52,493 bases of DNA from Streptomyces sp. AcH 505. Its GTDB lineage: Bacteria > Actinomycetota > Actinomycetes > Streptomycetales > Streptomycetaceae. Both the position numbers and the translations under genes were made by a program. The notes below the pieces were generated by a model. The model saw nothing but the letters and a program-made list of their open reading frames with translations. It was not told the origin of the DNA and did not search any database. The stretch is from positions 285,824 to 338,316 of the forward strand of contig NZ_JTIY01000002.1 in the NCBI RefSeq assembly GCF_000818175.1, written 5' to 3'. Shown one piece after another: positions 48,975-52,493 of this stretch. Positions within the stretch are counted from its first letter, which is position 1; every line of letters starts with the position of its first letter.

Positions 48975-49749
48975 TCGAGGAGACGCTCAACAGCTCCTCG
49001 AACTCGGACAGTTCGGCCACCAGCCGGTGCACGCTGCCGGTGCCGGCGATATCGACGTACACGAGGGCGGTGCCGGCCTCCGGGTGGTCCTCGTCCCCGT
49101 CCCCTTCGCCGCCCGGCCGCCGCGCCGCCCGGTCCACCCGGACCTGCACCACCTGGAACCCCTGGGCCGCCGTGTACTCCAGCACCCGGGTCAGCACCCC
49201 GGTCCCGATCAGATAGGCGAGATGCAGCCGGGCCTGCTCGGGGGTGGCCAGGACCGGGATGCGCCGGGTGACCAGGGGATAGCCCTGTACGACCAGGAAG
49301 TGCGCCAGCGTGGCGCCGATCGCGAGCAGCGGCAGCCCGCCGCCGCAGGCCATGCCGATCGCACAGGTCAGCCATACGGTGGCGGCCGTCGTCAGTCCCC
49401 GTACGGCGTCGCGCCTGACGAAGATGATGCCGCCGCCGATGAACCCGATACCGGAGATGACCTGGGCGGCGACGCGCGAGGGGTCGAACGACACGTTCTC
49501 CATGCCCAGCACCGCGTTGAAGCCGTGCTGGGACACCTCCATGAACAGCGCGCTGCCCACCCCGACCAGGGTGTGCGTGCGCAGCCCCGCGCTCTTCTGC
49601 CGGATCGCCCGCTCGGCGCCGATGACGGTCGACAGCAGCAGGGCGAGCCCCAGCTCGGCGAACTGCCGGGCCCCCTGACCCGCTTCGGGGTCGAACAGAT
49701 TCAGGGCCAGCGTGTGCAACGGCCCGCCTCCCAGCTCGGTACAGAACAT
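48952..49749 (-). CDS. MgtC/SapB-family membrane protein
   Basis: A 265-aa protein with about five helices. ELGLALLLSTVIGAERAIRQKSAGLRTHTLVGVGSALFM is the family signature, followed by SRVAAQVISGIGFIGGGIIFVRRDAVRGLTTAATVWLTCAIGMACGGG. The C-terminal cytosolic domain (residues 165-265) is ACT-like, with an acidic insertion GGEGDGDEDHPE. MgtC proteins aid growth at low Mg2+ and in stress, by modulating membrane ATPase. A CorA gene lies 5.5 kb away but is not linked. ATG 49749 has only a weak site. Confidence 0.93.
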   Translation of the reverse strand: MFCTELGGGPLHTLALNLFDPEAGQGARQFAELGLALLLSTVIGAERAIRQKSAGLRTHTLVGVGSALFMEVSQHGFNAVLGMENVSFDPSRVAAQVISGIGFIGGGIIFVRRDAVRGLTTAATVWLTCAIGMACGGGLPLLAIGATLAHFLVVQGYPLVTRRIPVLATPEQARLHLAYLIGTGVLTRVLEYTAAQGFQVVQVRVDRAARRPGGEGDGDEDHPEAGTALVYVDIAGTGSVHRLVAELSEFEELLSVSSIKEETAE

Positions 49750-49783
49750 CCGCTACGCGATGTTAGTACCCCCGCTGGGCCGT

Positions 49784-50854
49784 TCAGCGGTCCGTGGCGG
49801 TGAGGGGGGCCGTGCCGGGCAGCAGGACCGGGGGGATCAGCAGATGGCCGATCGAGGCGGCCAGCAGCTGACCACCCGGCTCGACCTCGCTCGTCACCGA
49901 AGCGCGCAGGGTGTCGGCGGCCGACACCGCGAGCCGGGTCACCTCGGTGGCCAGGGTCTCGACCGGCAGCTCGATCCGGGGCAGCCGGCGACCCGCCGGG
50001 TCGCCGGGGAGGGTGCCGATCACCACGACGGTCAGCTCCTCCGGCACCCGCAGCCCCGAAGCGGCCACCGACGTGAGGATGTGGTGGTGCGCCGACGGGT
50101 GCTGGACGACGAGGGCGGTCGGCCGCGCGCGCCCCTCGCCCGTCGGGTCCGACAGCAGGGTGCCGAGTCTGCGGCCGAGCTTGACCGGGTCGTCGATCGA
50201 ATGGACCACCTTGACGGCGGCGCCGGTGTCCCTGGCGCCCCTGCGGGCGCCGGCGATCCCACGCAGCGCGTAGCTGCGACGGGCCCTCACCTCGGCCTCA
50301 CCGGGCGCCAGATACACCATCGTGCGGTGTCCCGCGGCCGCCAGCTCCCGTACGGCGAGCGCGGCCGCCTCCTCCCAGTCGAGGTCGGTCCACGGGAGGG
50401 CGTCCTCGTCGGCGGGCCGGCCGATCAGCGCCGCGGGGAAGAGCAGTTCGCGTACGACGTCGATGCGCGCGTCCTCCATGTCGACCGCCATCAGCACGGC
50501 CGCGTCGGCGAGACCGCTGAGGGCCACCCGGCGCAGCCCGCCCGCCTTGTCCTGGGACGTGGTGAGCAGCAGGTCGTAGCCGAGGCTGTTCGCCGCGTCG
50601 CTGACGTCGATGGCGAAGCGGCCGTCCACCGAGTGCTGGAGCCCCGCGGCGCGCGGCAGCGCCAGCGCGATCACCTGGGTACGGCTGCTGCGCAGCGTCC
50701 TGGCGCTGGCCCTGGGGTGGTAGCCGAGGGCCTCCACCGCCTCCTGGACGCGCCGGCGCGTCTCCTCGGAGATCGACCGGGACCCGTTGAACACGTACGA
50801 GACCGTGCTCGGCGCGACACCCGCCCGGCGGGCGACGTCCTTGATGGTTGTCAT
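49784..50854 (-). CDS. LacI-family transcriptional regulator
   Basis: A 356-aa regulator. ATG 50854 is chosen for GAAGGGG 7 nt upstream. HTH TTIKDVARRAGVAPSTVSYVFNGSRSISEETRRRVQEAVEALGYHPRASARTLRS, then the ligand domain (GLADAAVLMAVDMEDARIDVV, AAGHRTMVYLAPGEAEVRARRSYALRGIAGA, LPVETLATEVTRLAV). No sugar gene lies next to it, so its regulon is elsewhere or small. Ends 34 nt from the MgtC-type gene start on the same strand. Confidence 0.93.
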   Translation of the reverse strand: MTTIKDVARRAGVAPSTVSYVFNGSRSISEETRRRVQEAVEALGYHPRASARTLRSSRTQVIALALPRAAGLQHSVDGRFAIDVSDAANSLGYDLLLTTSQDKAGGLRRVALSGLADAAVLMAVDMEDARIDVVRELLFPAALIGRPADEDALPWTDLDWEEAAALAVRELAAAGHRTMVYLAPGEAEVRARRSYALRGIAGARRGARDTGAAVKVVHSIDDPVKLGRRLGTLLSDPTGEGRARPTALVVQHPSAHHHILTSVAASGLRVPEELTVVVIGTLPGDPAGRRLPRIELPVETLATEVTRLAVSAADTLRASVTSEVEPGGQLLAASIGHLLIPPVLLPGTAPLTATDR

Positions 50855-50867
50855 CCACGACCCCTTC

Positions 50868-50903
50868 GGTGATCCGCCATCGTATCCGCGACGGCGGATC
50901 ACC
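50868..50903 (-). terminator. 11-bp inverted repeat between TerB-like and LacI genes
   Basis: GGTGATCCGCC (50868-50878) and GGCGGATCACC (50893-50903) are perfect arms around 14 nt. It sits 18 nt after the TerB-like stop and 13 nt before the LacI start, so it could be the terminator of the former or an autoregulatory operator of the latter. Confidence 0.5.
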
Positions 50904-50921
50904 CCACCGGTGAAGGGCTGA

Positions 50922-51377
50922 TCAGAGGTCGAACTCGTGCGGCGGCAGGTCGAGGGCGTAGCACGCCTCACGGACGACGGCCTGCTCGTCCTTGTCGAAG
51001 TCGCCGTCGGCGCCGCCGATGACGATGCCGATCTGGATGACGGCGCGGGCCTCGGCGGGCTTCTTCTTGGCCTTGGCGATCTCCTGGAGGATGCTCACCT
51101 TGCCGAAGGCGAAGTCGGCGGTGAGCTTGTTGATCGCGTCGTCGAAGCGCCGCTGGAGGTCGGCGGCGGGGAAGTTCTGCAGGACCTCGTTGGCGGCGAT
51201 CAGCGAGGCGACGCGCTGGCGCTCGGAGGCGTCGACGGAGCCGTCGGCCGCGGCGACGAGAGCGCACATGGCCATGCTGGCGTCGCGGAACGCGCCGCTC
51301 TTGAGGTCGTTCTTCTTGGCCGTGAGCTGCGTCTGCATCGTCGCGGCTGAATCCTTGAAACGGTCCCAGAGGGCCAT
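50922..51377 (-). CDS. TerB-family (tellurite-resistance-like) protein
   Basis: A 151-aa all-helical cytosolic protein. ATG 51377 has GAGGAGAGA upstream. MALWDRFKDSAATMQTQL and FRDASMAMCALVAAADGSVDASERQRV are typical of TerB. Both acidic metal-binding loops are present: ADGSVDASE and GADGDFDKDE. Length and motifs match TerB, which acts with TerD proteins in tellurite and other stress responses. No other ter gene is near. Confidence 0.93.
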   Translation of the reverse strand: MALWDRFKDSAATMQTQLTAKKNDLKSGAFRDASMAMCALVAAADGSVDASERQRVASLIAANEVLQNFPAADLQRRFDDAINKLTADFAFGKVSILQEIAKAKKKPAEARAVIQIGIVIGGADGDFDKDEQAVVREACYALDLPPHEFDL

Positions 51378-51488
51378 TCGGTATCTCTCCTCGTGCTGTC
51401 AGGTTGAACCACTGGCTCAACGCCCGGGAGAGCCGAGGCGTGCCCACTTCAGAATGGTTTCTCCGTTCGGTACCGAAGCCCGCCCTGC

Positions 51489-52493
51489 TCAGCGGGCCGC
51501 GCGGAACGCCTCGCCCGCCGGGGTGATCGCGGGCCCGCTCCGGTAGAGGCCGGTGCTCGCGCCGCTGTCCTTGGCGGGCAGCCCGAACCACGCCCAGCGC
51601 TGGACGTACGGCAGCCCCGCCAGCATCCGGGCCGCCGAGGAGAGGAAGGCGGCCTGTTCCGTCTCGGACGGGAAGCGGACGCCCTGCGAGAAGTCGGTCA
51701 GCGCGAACTCCGTCAGCCAGACGGGCTTGCCGTAGCGCGCGTGGACCGCCTCCAGATAGGACTTGAGCTGGCCGACGGCAGCCTCCGTACGGAAGTCGCC
51801 GCCGTACCAGTGCAGCGCGATGAAGTCGACGCGGTAGCCGCGTGCCTTGGCCCCGCTCATGAAGCGGTCGAGCCAGCCGCCCGCCGTGTCACCGCCGTAC
51901 GCGACAGCGGGGCTGCCGAGGATCTGGCCCGTCTTCTCCAGCGTCGGCCACAGCGACAGCGCCTGATCGGTCGTCATGTTCGACTGGGCCGCCATGTCCG
52001 GCTCGTTGAAGCCGAGCAGATACGGCCCGGCGGCGCGGGCCCGCGCCAGGTCGGCGGCGCCCGTCGAGTCCTTGCCCCAGATCATCGGCACGAAGCCCGT
52101 CGCACCCGGTGCGTCGACGCCGGAGTGCTGGGTGGACCAGGTGTAGTACCAGCCGGCCCCCGAGTCGGCGAGCGCCTTGCTCACGCCGGGGAACGTCCAC
52201 ACCCCGACGCCCTTGCGCGCCGAGGCCACCACGGGCTTCGGGGCCGGTGCGGGCGGCGCGTGCCGGGCCGCTGTCCTGGTGGGCCTGGGGCTGCTCGGCT
52301 TCGCCTTGGGCTTGGCCTTCTTCGACACGGAGGGCGACGGCGAAGCGGACGAGGCGACGGCGGACGGCGGCGGCGCCGCGGGCGCGTCCGCCGTCGTCAC
52401 GGAAGCACCGCGGTCGGCCGGCGGGTCACCGGGCAGATAGGCGGCGACGAGCAGTCCGGCGGCCACCACCGCCCCGACGGACAGGGCGACGGC
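51489..52493 (-). CDS. Secreted glycoside hydrolase, GH128-like (5' end beyond window)
   Basis: Partial: the frame runs off the right edge, so the start and the front of the signal peptide are missing. The visible N-part AVALSVGAVVAAGLLVAAYLPGD is a signal or anchor helix. A Pro/Ala/Ser/Lys-rich linker of about 75 residues follows (SPSPSVSKKAKPKAKPSSP). The catalytic barrel starts at KGVGVWTFPGVSKALADSGAGWYYTWST, then FVPMIWG, LLGFNEPDMAAQSNMT (acid/base Glu), DFIALHWYGGD and KPVWLTEFALTDF (nucleophile Glu). This is the Asl1/GH128 pattern of beta-1,3-glucanases. Likely attacks fungal or oomycete glucan; specificity inferred from family. Confidence 0.88.
   Translation of the reverse strand, partial: AVALSVGAVVAAGLLVAAYLPGDPPADRGASVTTADAPAAPPPSAVASSASPSPSVSKKAKPKAKPSSPRPTRTAARHAPPAPAPKPVVASARKGVGVWTFPGVSKALADSGAGWYYTWSTQHSGVDAPGATGFVPMIWGKDSTGAADLARARAAGPYLLGFNEPDMAAQSNMTTDQALSLWPTLEKTGQILGSPAVAYGGDTAGGWLDRFMSGAKARGYRVDFIALHWYGGDFRTEAAVGQLKSYLEAVHARYGKPVWLTEFALTDFSQGVRFPSETEQAAFLSSAARMLAGLPYVQRWAWFGLPAKDSGASTGLYRSGPAITPAGEAFRAAR

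Noticed and set aside
1..52493. tRNA, rRNA, CRISPR, insertion sequence or integration site
   Set aside because: No cloverleaf-like sequence, regular spacer array, transposase or integrase motif was found on reading either strand.

Overview
The window is about 52 kb of very GC-rich DNA with strong third-position G/C bias, short intergenic gaps, 4-nt stop/start overlaps, a TTA codon in a regulatory gene, a DasR-type (dre) operator before chitin genes, SARP and GAF-ANTAR regulators and a stressosome operon. Together these point to a Streptomyces (or close relative) chromosome, probably an arm region. No rRNA, tRNA, CRISPR array, insertion sequence or phage gene was seen.

Region 1 (1-9986) is the most interesting. 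A compact gene set looks like a linear azol(in)e-containing peptide (LAP/TOMM) RiPP locus: a 60-aa precursor (2915-3097), an overlapping fused cyclodehydratase with a zinc tetracysteine and a YcaO domain (3094-5421), and a SagB-type flavin dehydrogenase (5452-6999). A sensor kinase with a TTA codon (7077-8264), a response regulator that converges on it and overlaps its 3' end (8240-8848), and a SARP activator (9114-9929) follow. A 27-bp element with a conserved CTCA-N11-TGAG core lies before both the precursor and the SARP gene. An acyl-CoA carboxyltransferase coupled to an SCP2-like protein is divergent from the precursor. No transporter, leader protease or immunity gene is visible.

Region 2 (10012-15199): a Tat-exported lipoprotein multicopper oxidase with a membrane partner, a phosphotriesterase-family hydrolase, and an MFS transporter preceded by a perfect TetR-type palindrome.

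Region 3 (15187-20878): a six-gene, overlapping stressosome/partner-switch operon on the minus strand: rsbR, rsbS, rsbT, a fused ATPase-PP2C phosphatase, a hybrid sensor kinase and a REC-GAF-PP2C phosphatase. No sigma factor gene is linked.

Region 4 (20957-29326): divergent sugar dehydrogenase and sugar-acid dehydratase genes (non-phosphorylative sugar oxidation), a secreted phosphoesterase, a coiled-coil DUF3618-like protein, a secreted GH71/GH99-like hydrolase with a discoidin-type CBM, and an MHYT-domain sensor protein.

Region 5 (29292-35849): a LacI-controlled oligosaccharide ABC importer (binding lipoprotein and two permeases, no ATPase, so probably served by a shared MsiK-type ATPase) divergent from a debranching-enzyme-like glucosidase. 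Two LacI operators, arranged as a 19-bp perfect inverted repeat, cover the shared control region.

Region 6 (35962-43437): a DHA2-type exporter with a glutathionyl/mycothiolyl-hydroquinone-reductase-like enzyme, a second MFS exporter, a dre-controlled LPMO plus GH19 chitinase operon, a YihY/BrkB membrane protein and a CorA transporter.

Region 7 (43453-52493): two coupled GAF-ANTAR regulators, a small hydrophobic protein with a PRC-barrel protein, a fatty-acid desaturase, an unrecognised 172-aa protein, an apparently leaderless ArsR regulator coupled to an SRPBCC protein, an MgtC-type membrane protein, a second LacI regulator, a TerB-like protein and the 3' part of a secreted GH128-like glucanase gene cut by the window edge.
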